64,000 nt of DNA from Carallia brachiata (lineage: Eukaryota; Streptophyta; Magnoliopsida; Malpighiales; Rhizophoraceae), in NCBI GenBank assembly GCA_021464245.1, contig JADCRB010000001.1, forward strand, positions 7,498,152 to 7,562,151. Reading direction: 5' to 3'. Position 1 is the first letter of the stretch, and each line of letters starts with the position of its first letter. The notes under the pieces are model-generated. The model did no database searches. It worked only from the letters and a program-made list of their open reading frames with translations, and was not told the DNA's origin. Position numbers and translations under genes: made by a program. Positions 50,401 to 63,320 of this stretch are shown one piece after another.

Positions 50401-52588
50401 ATGAACTTAAATTTATGGACTCAAGACTGAAGCTCCTTTCCCACCTAAGAAGAAGTACTCCAAAAGAATCTCTTAATTAGAGAATGGACTGAAGATAATG
50501 CAAGACCAAATACAACTACTTTATTGACAAATCCTGTCCTAATTAGAGAATCTCTTAATACTGAGACAACAAGTAAAATCATAAGAAATAATTAAAACAG
50601 AACAGCCTTAAATAGCCAATCCATCTTCCACACACCGCTTTCTATTCAACACAAAATTCTCCCTTGTTGACATGGGAACCCTAGGCTTTCAAATAGGGTA
50701 CTGCTAGTCTAACCATGTGGCTGATGGACCATGACTACCTTAAAGACTATCACTTAATTTCATCAGAAAAAGCAGTTCCAAGGAAATACATTCTAGACAA
50801 CAGTGTGTTAAAGGCAAAAATACAGAAAGAAGAGTAGCTCTGACGGATACATATCCCTTTGTCACCATTTGTTCTTACCACTGCTAACACACAAATACCA
50901 GAAATATGCCCAATATGTGAACAATGTCAAGTGTAAACAAGTTTGTCACAATCACTGGACTAACACAGAAAAATTTATGCAGAAAATAATAAAACGGTCA
51001 TTCATTCACGGCCATTAAATGTCAGCTTAATTTATCAACATAACAGAGCAAAACTTTCGGATATAGTTTGCACAGGAGCTGTCTAAGTTTTCATGACTGA
51101 TTCACCAATGCAAATGCTCTTGCATTTTCTTTTGAACTTCAAAGCAACTGAACTTGTCAATAGTTTCATTTTTACTGAAAGAGATAAAGTCTCAAGGTCT
51201 CAAGTTCTAATTGAATATTTCAATATCTGGCCAGTGTTTTGGAAGATGTCACTTGTACTTCGGGTGAGAACCATCACAGATCACAAGGGTAATTTCTGGA
51301 CAGTACCCATATATTTCAGCAAACTTGACTCTGGAACCAAAGCCATGCATAGACATTAAGTGCAATTCAAGTACCTGGAGACTGGTGGTTGCCAAAGGCA
51401 ACAAGAAAAATGTTTCCCAGAACAATAAATGCTGTGGCAACAAGAACCCTGAGGAAAAATAGAAAAATGGGCTAGGTTTAAGGACTTTGATCATATGAGC
51501 CATAAGAATGTGGTGATTTAGTTCTGAACAGTGTTACAGTTATCCAAATTAGCTCTCACTTCACGTGCAAACGTACTTGACAGTCACCATTTTGTTCAAC
51601 ACGAAGTAAGCAAATGCAATGTTGGAAACAAACTGAATAGATCCCAAGGCTGCAAGAAGTGACTGCAAAGAAGAAGGAGAAAGGTAAAGAATGTGAAATA
51701 TAACCAAAAATAAAAAATAAAAGAAGAACCAGAGCATATGGGGCAGTATGCAGAAAGCATATCCACTTTTTTTGGCAAGTAAACATATATACATGCATGC
51801 ATATGCAGTCAGAGCACAAGGCCTGCGAATATATATGATACACACTGACCTGAGCAGCATATCCGAACGAAATGAAATTAAGGCAATTTCCAAGAAAGAA
51901 AAATAGAATACCTGCACAGCACAAGTAACTTATTCAAGCTGAAGATCACAAATTAAACCACTTGTCATTTAGCCCGATACAACAAGAACATACCAAGTCG
52001 CCATGTCTGGAAGTATATTATAGGCTTCAAAGGAATCTTCCCACTTGTTCCCTCATTTTCTGGAACAGAATGTCTCTCTCTCTACAAGTAACTTGCCCAG
52101 AAGTGTTAATGATTGGTTACAACCGAGATCTCCAAGTCTATTTACACTAGGAACATAACTAGATTAAGATGGTTAAACAAGCCAATAAAGGGTCAGGTCA
52201 CAATTGTGAACCTGAATGGCGTGAGCATTTTGTATGGCAGATGAAAGGATGTAAAAAATTAGAAATTCTCAAGCGGAACTCCTCCTAAGAGTTAACCAGC
52301 CATGAAGGCAGAACATTCTACTGTCATTGTTCCGTCAAGGTGCCACAAAGAGCACAGCAAATATGAAAGCATTTGCATAGCCAGGAAAAACAAGCGACGA
52401 ATCTATGTGCATGGCTAACAATTGCCACATGTCAACCACAACAAAAAGATTGACCAAAGAAAAGAAAGAGAGAGAAAAAAAGGAACATTGCAAACCTCAT
52501 TATGACCCAACTTGAGAAGGTTAGTCCCGAAGTTGATGGCAATGCTGCCAAAGAGATTGATGAAAGCTCCGATGACCCACTCCCCCAT
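47474..52588 (-). CDS. NIPA-type magnesium transporter (plant DUF803 family)
   Basis: Thirteen exons on the minus strand: 52588-52496, 52081-51994, 51911-51850, 51662-51577, 51448-51375, 49713-49611, 49496-49368, 49269-49170, 49068-48949, 48514-48424, 48349-48280, 47932-47836 and 47695-47474. All introns are GT-AG and all phases agree, giving 444 residues. The protein starts MGEWVIGAFINLFGSIAINF and has about nine hydrophobic segments, including FLGNCLNFISFGYAA, SLLAALGSIQFVSNIAFAY, LVATAFIVLGNIFLVAF, FAKSLSNLLRLAMYSGY and AILIVPMFQIAWTFF. The soluble C-terminus holds the plant-specific FGEDSINAS and MPMVSSKITGFRG blocks. NIPA proteins are membrane Mg2+ transporters in animals; the plant members are named by homology. 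An upstream non-coding exon near 53.15 kb is likely. No lesions. Confidence 0.93.
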
Positions 52589-54944
52589 GGCTTACAGAGT
52601 CCGAAGCACTAAAGGGGAGCCCACATGCAATTGAATGACAATCAGTAATTGCCAATTCGCCACGCATAAGCAACCCGGGAAACAATTGAGTGAATTGGGG
52701 AAATTTCCCTGAGTCTGCAACACCCATTACAGGAAATGATCAATCATACACATCCCACAGAATATACATGTAAAAAGACCTTCCCTTTCAACACTAAAAC
52801 CAGCAAAATAAACAATGAAAAAAATATCAAAAAATTCAAGAGCAAGAGATGATAATGTAAATGGCAATTAAGATTCAAATAAGTCGTAACGGTAATATTT
52901 AGATTCACGATCTAATATTCAATAACAAAATGGAATAACATAGTTGCAAAGATGATCGTAAAAAAAAAAAAAAACACGAAATACTAATAATTTGCGTCTT
53001 TGCAAATACAGATCAACCATTGATGGCACTAATGACGGAATTATAGGTTTTGGGAACAAAGCAACCAATTTTACGAATGAATCTAATCGAAAATTCGGCG
53101 TAATAATAATAATAATAATAATAATGAGATGAAGGTTACCTGCAAAAGAAAGCTGTCGCTGTCTTTATTGTTGAATGGTTTTGATTTGGTACGCAGTTAG
53201 ATCCGATGCGCGGGAGAAAGAATCAAGTTTGGGCAAATTTTCTAATTTTTATTTAAAATTTTTGCTAATTAATAGGAATCTGGCTTAAAGTCCCGATGCC
53301 CGTGAGAAATTAGAGGCAAAAAAAAAATCAAAAAGGACAGGCAAAAATGGCTGGTGGGGGATTCAAAATGAATAGCTGAGAGGAGGAGGAAGTGAAGGAG
53401 AAGATGGCGGTGATGGTGGCTGTGGTGGTGGTGACGGTGGCGGGGCCAGCAGCAAAATTACGGGAGCCAAAATAGACCCCAAAAAACAAGTTGGTGTGGG
53501 CGGATAGATGCGTTTCGCTCGAAACTAGCCACCGTTAATTGGCTCCGGTCCGTACTCCAAATGTCGGCTATATAATTATCTGATGTGGGTCAGACCATTC
53601 TAAATTTCTAATTCTATGCTGTCACCAATACTGCAGACATTTTTTGTTCGTTGTTTAAGGTACTGCAGAAATGTAGATCTATGAATTATCATGAGCTTCT
53701 TTTTTTTTGTTTTAAAATTTTTAATCAAATTAACTCTTGCGATTTAATTTTAGAAGCAAAATTCTTACTCTAAAAAAAACATTTAGAAGCAAAATTATCA
53801 TTACTAATTAATTGCAGTCACATTCTAATTTTGTGGTTCAAGAATTGGCTTAAAATTTTATCTATTGTATTAAGAGTTCACCTCATAGAAACGAAAAGAT
53901 ATAATATTTGAAAGATTTGGAGTAGGAAGAATAATCAAACTTCACCACTTGCACGTTTTGTATTGCATTTGCGTGAATTACGATTCTCTCTACAGAGTTA
54001 GATATGAATTTTTTTAATTAATTCAGATTAAAATTTAAATACGGGTTTTGAATGACAGAGATAATTTTAATGTTAAGTAAATTATAATTCATTGATGGAA
54101 TAAAATATGACTATTGACAAGGGACTTCATTAGACTGGATCACAGGCCCAAAACATTGAGATCGTCGAGTGCAGAGTTCAGAGTTCAGCCAATCCATACC
54201 CAACAACTTAAGCAAGTCAACACAAGAGTCCCAGGCGGAAGCCATGACTGACGCAGCTTGGGATATTGGTTACCTCCTGCGCATCACATTAGCTGTTACA
54301 TTGTTAGTACTTCACTGTTTACTGATACCCTAACACTTGCAGTAGCCAAAGCGCCACCCCAACAGCCCAAGATTATGTCGGAAGTGAAGTTTGCCATCCA
54401 GATGCGTTCCCATCCATATTATCCCCAACGGTGGTTATTCCGACTCCATAAATAGTTAAAGCCACCATGGGTGCAAGTTAATTCAAATCTTTCTCCGTTA
54501 TTCTGTATATATTTTTTCATCTATTTCCCTTAACAATTATAATATAGTTATTACATATAAAAGGCAAATTAGTGAATTAAAATCGGTGTAGAGACGGGTA
54601 CAAGAAAGAAACATTTAATATTATTTTATCTCGGGCTCACTTGAAAGATTTTGAAGATCCAGATCCCTGCCCCATTTTTTTTCAGTGAATTGGTGTTTGA
54701 AGATCGAGATCCCTGCCCCATTTTTTTCAATGAATTGGTGTTAAGTCCATAGCCAACAGAGTGAGATCGGACAAGCTTCTATAGATATACAAATAAAATT
54801 GTCATTCTTAACCAACAAACATCTTAACATAGATTCAAATTAAGTATTTATGGTCTCACAATAAATGATCTCTACTAATAAGACCACATGATTGACAGTT
54901 CAATCCTCTTTTATTTATTTATTTATTTTTTCCATCCTTTTTTT
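52589..54944. other. NIPA 5' UTR/promoter and intergenic DNA
   Basis: A probable 5' UTR intron lies between about 53150 and 52595. A (TAA)n microsatellite is at 53101-53124, and a GGTGGTGGTGACGGTGG-type run at 53406-53440. A 46-bp tandem repeat is at 54651-54742. No coding gene supported. Confidence 0.45.
54651..54742. repeat. Two-copy 46-bp tandem repeat
   Basis: TTGAAGATCCAGATCCCTGC and TTGAAGATCGAGATCCCTGC start the two copies; both end near GAATTGGTGTT. Confidence 0.85.
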
Positions 54945-55835
54945 TTTTATCAAAGAGAAATAAATAGTAGATTAACAATACAAAGGGCCAAACATGCTAA
55001 GGCCCAAGCTACCCCACAAGATAAGCCATACATACAAAGACCAGACTAGGCCACCACAACAAACACACAAACAACCCACCCCCAATAGTCGACACCAATA
55101 GCCCAAACCAAAGCCCCAACGTAGCCCCCTATGCAGCCCCCATACAAACCAAAGGGAAAGCGCAAGCTTAAGCCCAAAGCCTAGGGAAGTAAAGCCCGCA
55201 TGGGAAGAAGACAAGCTGAAGCCCAACTGATCCAAGAGTCTGTGAAGCAGGAAGCTTCCAAACACCTCCACTCCAAGGCGGTAACGCTGGCAAAGGAGGA
55301 GAGAGAAACGGCGAATCGCACCTCCAAAGGCCAACAACGACGCAACACAGCAACACAGTCAACGCGCCACAATCGCCAAAGTGCACACCAAAAGTGTTAA
55401 ACCATACAGTGTAGAGGACCTCGAAGCTGAAAGTAGAGAGACAGTCGTTGATCGGAAGGAGACACTGGTAACCAAAACGACGGTCGAGGGATAGCCAAGT
55501 CTCCAGCATGAAGACACCTATACAAGACGTTGGGAGACCAAAAGAGAGCACAGAGAACCATCGAGCCGCAAAAAAACAAAGCATCCCCCGCCTCTACATT
55601 TGAACGACAGAGAGGTGGGGGAAATCACAGAACGCCAAGGACTCGTTCAGCAGAAGATGCACCGAAATCAGACGAGTAGCGAGAAGGGAGCGAAAACAGC
55701 AATTGCACAGCTCACAAAGGAGCACTAAGCCCGCGGAGTGGCACCAAACAGCCAAAGATGGCCGACGAAACCGACTGAAAGTGCAGATGGCCACGACGGT
55801 ACTAAAGTGATTTTTGCATTGATTTTTTTCTATCT
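54945..55835 (-). mobile_element. Possible retroelement 3' fragment (LINE-like tail)
   Basis: On the minus strand this GC-richer block ends with TACTATTTATTTCTCTTTGAT followed by a run of ten A, as a LINE 3' end with poly(A) tail would. Overlapping frames of 60-140 codons exist in several phases (Cys/Trp/Gly-rich), with no reverse transcriptase motif. Origin inferred from base composition and tail only. Confidence 0.4.
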
Positions 55836-56640
55836 TAGTGATCGGTCTTGATACGGTTCTCACAAGAAAGAAGAAACTTCTTCGAAATTGTAATTGACCA
55901 AACGCAACCTTTCAAGATTCGTAAATTAGAACTTTCCATTGACGGAGCCGTGAGGGAACTTCGAATGATTTTTTACAAAATTGGCAACTATGTTAACGAC
56001 GTTAATTGCCCTAATAGCTTCCATATTATACGGTTGCACTAAAAACTCAAATACTATTCTAGTCGTTTCCTTTTTTTTTTTTTTTAATGGAGAGTATCTC
56101 TTTCTCGGTCGTACCATTATCAGCATAAGGTGTCTTGCAGATCTCATCTCATGCTCTTTTATATTAACAGTAAAATTTATTTATTTTTATCAAATTAAAT
56201 TGGGAGAAGACAACTTATTTGAGAATTAAGATTCGCCGTTCAATGCAATGAAAATGAAACTATACAACAATAAAACAATAAGCATAACTCTATGTTTTTT
56301 TTGTATTAAACTATGGTATCCGAATACTATATTGAGTCTCGACTAATTTAATTCGAGTTAAAAAGAACTAACTAGGGAGACAAAACTCTTCCCGTACTTA
56401 TTTTTTCTATACACAAAATTCGAATTCAATACATTATTAAAAAGTAACCAAGCTCCATACCATATTGACCCAGTCAAGCAACATTCTGATATTAGTTTAG
56501 TGAAAGGTGTTGGGTCAGAAGGCCATTAGCCTAAGCAAATTAGACCAGAGAGGCTGGGGCTAGGAGGCTTGATTTAGGTGGGCGACAGCCTAGCTAAGGA
56601 TGTTCACCCCACTGGAAATTAATATTTCGTTGTTGCTTGT

Positions 56641-56725
56641 GATCAAGCATTTGCTCGAGCGATGGGGAAAATGTTTATTATCACATCAGGCAGGAATTCA
56701 AATCCCCTTTTGATCTACAGTCTCT
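56641..56725 (+). mobile_element. tRNA-derived SINE fragment
   Basis: A-box-like TTTGCTCGAGCGATGGGG (near 56651) and B-box-like GGAATTCAAATCCCC (56693-56706) at tRNA-like spacing. Confidence 0.45.
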
Positions 56726-57067
56726 CATTCTTTTAAATACTCAACTATGAGCTCCTGGTTATTAAGCTAAAGACCAAAAACAAATACTTTGTTGTTGCCT
56801 TTCAAATCAAACTTACCAAGACTAAATCTGTGCTATAACTTGAATTAGTTCCTTTAACCAAACAGAAACAACATATCACATGTAATAATCTATGTAATTA
56901 TGGAGCAATATCAAATCATATGCTTGTAATGGTATATAATTAGCCATCAAAACTCATTAGTCGTTCTCTATACTCTTTTTTCAGACACATTTCTTATTTA
57001 CAGTTCAAACTCATTATTATGCAATGTTAATGCGCAAATTTATTTTCAATAAAATTTGCTATTAAAT

Positions 57068-57180
57068 TCACCGAAGTGATAGCTCAATGGGAAGTTGACC
57101 TGTTTCTACATTAGCGACTCAAATTCGAATCCTTTTGATTGTACTTTCCCTAGCCAATGTGCTAGATTGCCTTTCAAGCA
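57068..57180 (+). mobile_element. tRNA-derived SINE fragment
   Basis: A-box-like GATAGCTCAATGGGAAG (57078 on) and B-box-like AAATTCGAATCCTTTTG (57121 on). The acceptor stem is not tRNA-like, so not a tRNA gene. Confidence 0.45.
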
Positions 57181-58653
57181 GAATGCGAGTATTTAGTAGT
57201 GCAATGCAAGTTTACGAATCAATAACCATCGTAATTTACAACGGTGGAGTCTCACTAATATTTTGGTGGTAGATATTTTCTTTTGAAGGTGATTGAATGG
57301 GGTAATAAAACAGGAGATACTCCGGTCCAACTCCTAAATTCGATAATCGATATACTCACAAAAGATTTTTTTTTATTATTAAAAAAAATTTATAATTAAA
57401 TCTCATCTTGATTGTCACTTATCTATATTTTAACCTTATTTGATAAGCAAATGTAGGGAATTATAATATAAATTAAAAAGTATAGAGAGTCTTTAAAATC
57501 TAAAAATTTTATGATGAATTGTGCAAATAATATATATTATTATTTTAACAGGATGGATAAGACATGCAATTACATTAAAAATAACAGTTCATAACTTTAT
57601 TTATATAATTTTAAAGTAATTATAAAATTTTATCAATGTCAATCTATTTATTTATTTTTTATTTTTTAAATTTAATTATTTAACGATTTATATTATTTAT
57701 AATCATTTTAAAACTACTTAAATAAAAATACTAAACTTTCTTCTTAGATTACATAATGCTAAAATGAATCGAATTAGTTATTTAGATTATGTTAAGAAAG
57801 GAAATATATATGGGGACATTCTTTGTTTTTTTAACAGTAAAAATAATTTATTATGAGTATATTGATTATCTAATATATAAGTTAGAATCAAAATAACTTT
57901 ATTTGTCTGTCTCATTGAACTTAATTCATAAAAAGCAACTTATTACATAGGTACTGTTAGTTTTGAGTGGGTCTCTCACAAATTAATTAAATAGTGTTAG
58001 CGAATTTAGAACAAAGGACGCACAGTCATAATTAAACGAGACAATTCGGTAGTTAAAGCCTTCAGGTAATACATGCGAAACTCAAATTTAAGTCAAACAT
58101 ATGAAAAATACGTCTGAGTTATTACACTGTAACCACCTCAAGTGATTATTTCTTGATAATAATGATGTTTAAATAAATTGCATATTATTGGAAATTTGAT
58201 GTGAAGATAAAATGCATATTGGTTGATAAAAAAAAGAGGACAAAATTCATATTAAGTTAAATTCATTTTTCTTTCAATTTTTTTTTTCAAATATTTTTGC
58301 CTTTCGTAGGAATCATGCGGCAGGCCCGATGACGGAGGGAGAAGAGGAGATCGTTCTGTCCATTTTATTCTCTCTATTGTCTTCCTCTGCTCTGCATTTT
58401 CTTTTCTTTAATCGTAAGTCAGTGAATAAATTATAGTAACTTCTCATTCTGCTCTCTCTTTCTCTCGTTTCTATTTTTTTTTTTTAATTTTTAAACTTCT
58501 TTTCGTTTCAATCTTTCTCTCAAGGGGCATCGGATCCAAGATCAGAATCAGATTTATTAGGTACGCAGTGACTTGGGTGACTGAAGAAGAATTGGTGGTG
58601 ATTTTATACATACACCGTATATATATATATCATACATCTGTCTGTCCATCTGT

Positions 58654-61600
58654 ATGGCGAAACCTAAACCCTCGCCGAAATCCATCCAATCAGCACTCAT
58701 CAGCATCAGAAACATTTGCCAACAGCATTATCATCATCATCGTCCTCACTTACCTATCCCTTCTTCTTCGTCGTTTTCTTCTTCTTCATCAAACTCTCAA
58801 ATCCGGCTTTCTAATTCATTTCTCCGCTCAAAACCACCAGCAAATGCGCGTCCGTACGAGTATGGGTACGGGTATGGGTACTACTATGGGCATGGCTTGA
58901 GGCTGTTTTCTTTTAAGGCTTCTCCGAATTACCCCAAACCTAAACAGAGTCTCTTTGAGAAGCCGGCTGCGGCTGTTTCCTCTGCTTTCTCGCGGTACCG
59001 TGAGGCTGTTGGCTTGCACATCGATGCTTTTTTTAAGAGAAATTATCTATTCTTGTTTGGGGTAGGAGGAGTGGTTTTATGTGCTTTGCTTTGGAGAATC
59101 ATGTTTGCTATTGCCAATACTACTGTTGGCCTTTCCGAAGGCATGGCCAAGTATGGCTTTCTCGCTCTTTCTACTGCCATTGTTGCCTTTGCTGTAAGTT
59201 ACTATTAAAAATTCATTGATTTCTTTAATTTCCCCTGAATTCTCTTCTTTTTGTATTTATTTCTTCTACATTATGTCGAATTCGATTCAATTCTAAGGGA
59301 GAACTCAGCTATATTGATTTGGTAATTGAATTTTAGCTTTAATCTCTTGTTTGGTATAACTTTGTACATGAATGAAATGAAATGAATTCTTTTGTTTTCT
59401 TAAGCGGTTGTATCGATTGAATTGGATTTTACCCCATTCTTCACCCATTTTGGTGAGAGTTTGCAATTCTATAGCATCAGCACATTTTTTAAAGTGCGTG
59501 AATTCAATTTCTTGCACTCTAAAAATGCTCTGGCGAAAAAAAGAAAAGGTGGAATTGAATTGTACAATTTGTCAACAACAAGCTATTAGGCGCTGGGGCA
59601 ATCCCTCCCATACACTGCATAGTCATTTCCTGTAACACAATTGCTGGGCACATATGGTTCATTTCTCGATTAATAAATTAGGTTGCTCATATGGCTATTG
59701 CGTAGGTTGGAAAATTTTCAGATGGCAATGACTTGTGAGTAATTTCTCTTACCATTTCATATCTTTGATTGCGTGAGAGTAGGTGCTGCCTTAGGACTTC
59801 AATTTCATAGACAAGATGACTTGAGGAATACTGTCTGTAGTGCCAGACTTGCCGAATTATCCTGCATTTATCATGTAGTGAAAAATGGAGTAGTATCTTT
59901 CTCAAATTCTTGCCAATGGGAGACCCCAAAAATTCAGCAGCTGCCATTTTGACCATAATGTTGTGAAAAACGGAGTAGTATCTTTCGCAAATTCTTGCCT
60001 ATGGGAGACCCCAAAAATTCAGCAGCTGCCATTTTGACCATCACTTTTTAGGGGCCACTTGTCAGAGCTGCCTGCACTGCAGGTTCTCGGTTTTCAATGT
60101 GGTTTTCCAGTTCTAGCAACAGGCACTTTGCTTGACTGCAGTTTCTGGTTTATATGGGCTTTCAGGATTCTGATCTATTTTTGTGGCTATGGATGAATCA
60201 ATTTCATTAATTAAAGCAACCATACATTTCTGATCTGAACAGATTAACAAAATCAACGTACAGGAAACACATAGCAATCCAGGCAAAGTAGCAAATTAAG
60301 TTAGAAAAGAACTATTTACTGCAAAAAATTTCTAGCATATAAAATTCTGCTCTTTACTTCTAATTCTATTATAGCCTGCCAGAACAGAGTTAGGCATTTT
60401 GTTCTAGCTGAACTGAAACTGTCTATACATTCTTATCATCTCAAGTTGTGTCTATTGGCAGAAAGTGAATTCTTGTGGTTATTCTATTAACAAACTATGA
60501 AATCCTAACAGGACTGTAACACAGTTTTGCAGCAGTTTTTGTCGGTCAAGTATTGTTACATTTGCTTTTGGAGAAGCAACATGAACGGATAATCATTTGG
60601 GTGTTTATGTTATTCTTCCCCTTCAATCCAGGGCCTATATGTACGTTCAAGAATGACAATTAATCCTGACAGAGTTTACAGGATGGCCATGAGGAAACTT
60701 AACACCTCTGCTGGGATACTTGAGGTTATGGGTGCTCCTCTTGCGGGAACAGAATTAAGAGCCTATGTGATGTCAGGAGGTGGATTTACACTGAAGAACT
60801 TCAAGCCAAGACTTAGGAGCAAGCGATGTTTTCTCATCTTCCCAATACGAGGTTCAGAGAGAAAAGGTCTTGTTAGTGTTGAAGTTAAGAAGAAAAAAGG
60901 CCAGGTTTGTTACCACACTTTCTGCGCCTATTGCTCTTTGCATGTGGTGTCGTAGGACTTTTTAGCTACAAATATAAGTTCAGACCAAACTAACCTGCCA
61001 TGGACAGCAATGGAAAGCATAAGCACATAACAATGTACCGAGCTTCATGTGATCGCCACATTTTTTCTGTATCTGTTGAAACATTATAAATTTGCTTTAT
61101 GAGAGATTCTATATAGTTTTTGTACTTAAAATGCCTGAAGCTGTCAGACATTTTGGTTGATCCCTTGTTATATTAGGAAAAGCTGAAGTAAAGAAGAAAA
61201 AGGACTGATCCCAATAGTTATGCATTTTGATTGCTGGAGGAAGCGTATATTGCTGTTTCTAAAACCATGTGTTGAGTTTTTCTTTAGTGGAGAGAAATGA
61301 TTATAAGATCTCTGCCCATGTGACTTGCTACTCCATTACTAAGATGCAAGGGTTTTTTTTTTTTTTTCTTTTGGATTCATTCATAATGTTCTGTATCCAA
61401 ACATTTCTGCCATGTGAAGTTGTTCTGAAGCATTTTGTGCACAAGTATGCCTGTATATGCAAATGCCAAAATCATAAAGATGTCTACCGAGGCATCCATA
61501 AAGGGCATTCCTAGTGCACAAGGCCTTCACATTGTGTGTTCTTGGAGGAGGGTGAGATGTACACAGCCTTACCCTTACTTTGCATAAAGAGGTTTTTGCC

Positions 61601-62079
61601 GTGTCTCAAAATTGTGACACGCCACAATAAAGTAACTTTTACTTTTAGACAAAGGCCCACCCTTCTACTAAGCATCTATGCAATCTTCATGTCCCTTCTT
61701 TTTTCTCTAGCCAACAACAGTAAATGGAATAAGATGAAAAGGTTATTTATTGTTTAAGGAACTTAAAGGTTCTAATCATGCTTAGTTTATTTGCTGGCAT
61801 TATTTTGCAATGCAGTATGATATGAGGCTATTGGCAGTTGATGTTCCCATGGCATCAGGACCTGACCAGCGACTGTTTCTTATTGGGGACGAAGAAGAAT
61901 ACAAGGTTGGTGGTGGGCTTATATCTGAGCTGAGAGATCCGGTCGTGAAGGCAATGACAGCAACAAAGGAATTTGATGATCTTGATGAAATTGAGGAAGA
62001 GGAGGATGCCGAGAGAGAACTTCAGGAAGCAGAAAGAAAGCACCGTGAGGAAATTGAAAGGCTTGAAAAGGAAAGCTAA
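58654..62079 (+). CDS. Conserved plant two-transmembrane protein, Coa1/Tim21-like, probably mitochondrial
   Basis: Three exons in phase 0, 58654-59193, 60632-60904 and 61816-62079, give 358 residues. The N-terminus (about 90 residues) is rich in Ser, Lys, Arg and His with no acidic run, fitting a targeting sequence, and includes the odd run YEYGYGYGYYYGHG. Two hydrophobic segments follow (about 131-153, LFLFGVGGVVLCALLW; about 167-184, GFLALSTAIVAFAGLYV). The domain after them has VYRMAMRKLNTSAGILEVMG, GAPLAGTELRAYVMSGGG and GSERKGLVSVEVKKKKGQYD; this pattern of a membrane helix, a helix ending in LG/MG-x-P, then a beta-rich part recalls Coa1/Tim21 assembly factors. The last 36 residues are an acidic-to-basic coiled coil (EFDDLDEIEEEEDAEREL). 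I do not know a named plant homologue; the family link is inference. Confidence 0.8.
59878..60041. repeat. Two-copy 79-bp tandem repeat inside intron 1 of the Coa1-like gene
   Basis: Copy 1 is 59878-59956 and copy 2 is 59963-60041, separated by 6 bp. Only three substitutions are seen; both include GGGAGACCCCAAAAATTCAG. Confidence 0.95.
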
Positions 62080-62870
62080 TGTTTTTTGTTGAGATTCTTT
62101 GTTCATTTAGTCTCCTCAAGTTTTTCTGCTATGTTTTCCCTGGAGTTGTTCAGAGGATGTCTGAGGCTTTTTGCAGGGGCTTATTGTATCTGTGCTGTAT
62201 TTGAGTTCTGCAAGGCTTTCTTTTAATCTTTCTGGTCATCTGCCGCAGACCGAAAATTTTGCAGAATTAGAAGTTTGAGATGGCCCAACTCACACAATAA
62301 AAGCACACAACTGATGAGGTTTATGTTGCAGAATGCAGTTTTTTCTTACTGCAATTGCTCAGCTGACCTAATTTGGTTATATGTTTCTCTTTGCAAGTTC
62401 CATTATATTTTGAAGTCGAAAGTTTTCTTGTCATCTGTTTTATATGTATGGCTTGCTTTAGTCCCGTTGGATCGCGCCATGTGAATTGGTCGAGGGAACT
62501 GGTTGGCGCTCCATTTTCTTGTTCTCTGTGGAGAAAGACAATGGTGGATGGCAGGTTCAGTACAAGAATCTTCGCTCTGGCTGATCTGCCATCTCCAAAC
62601 TTCAGTGTCCTCGTAGATGTGGCTGCTGTATCCATCCTAACCGGACTTAACCTATCATATTTAGTCACATTCACAACGTTGGGTTAGACGAAGACATAGA
62701 TATGTGTGTGTGATGTGTCCAAAACCCAAGTTCTATGGGTATTGGGTTACAACAGTAGTTCGTCAGTTAGTTTAACTGATTGCACTTCCACTGTTTTTGG
62801 TAGTGTCCGCCTTATTTTGACGAAAAGCATTCAATATGATCGCATTAAGTAGGCAAATCTCGGCTGAATA
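62080..62870. other. 3' UTR of the Coa1-like gene and intergenic DNA
   Basis: Probably the 3' UTR followed by non-coding DNA. Frames on both strands at 62.3-62.7 kb overlap and match nothing I recognise. Confidence 0.4.
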
Positions 62871-62874
62871 AGTA

Positions 62875-63320
62875 TGTCTAGAGGACTGCAAATGCAGTCA
62901 TGAGGAAGAAGATTTTCTTTAGACTGTTTTGCAATTTAGTCAGCAGAACAATTAGCAGTCCTAGGGACATAAGCAAAATGACAATGGTTTATATTAGACA
63001 AAAGAAAACTGATATCTTTCAGTAATGAAGCAATATCCCAAAGCCACGTCTTCTTTTCTTTCTGCATTCCTGTGTGAGTAACTTTTAAATCAGTCTCTAG
63101 TATATTGGAATCTGCTCCTAGTTTGGGCTATTAGTTGGAGGCCCATTAAGACTGCCGAGGCTTCGGCTTGGGTAGCTGAGTTCATCTTCTTAGCACAAAT
63201 CAGGCCGTGCAGCAAACAACCTCTCTCATTTCTGCAGATGGCCACCATACCTGCCCTGTGGATCAAAGGACGCATCACAGTTGATCTTGAGTTGACCTGG
63301 GTCTGGCAGTGTTCACCTGG
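62875..63320 (-). mobile_element. Degenerate LINE-type RNase H (RVT_3) fragment
   Basis: Translating the minus strand across several phases gives the order expected of the reverse-transcriptase-like RNase H domain that ends many plant LINE polyproteins. LKINCDASFDPQGR comes first, then RAGMVAICRNERGCLLHGLI, ATQAEASAVLMGLQL, WLWDIASLLKDISFLLSNI and finally HFAYVPRTANCSAD. Frameshifts and stops (for example after TANCSAD) separate the pieces. No upstream reverse transcriptase is present. It is a dead fragment, not a host gene. Confidence 0.75.

Larger units (their letters stand above)
55836..58653. other. Intergenic with SINE fragments; promoter of the Coa1-like gene at the end
   Basis: AT-rich; no coding gene. 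Two SINE-like fragments are listed separately. The last 250 bp hold a pyrimidine-rich leader, typical of a plant 5' UTR, before the ATG at 58654. Confidence 0.45.
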
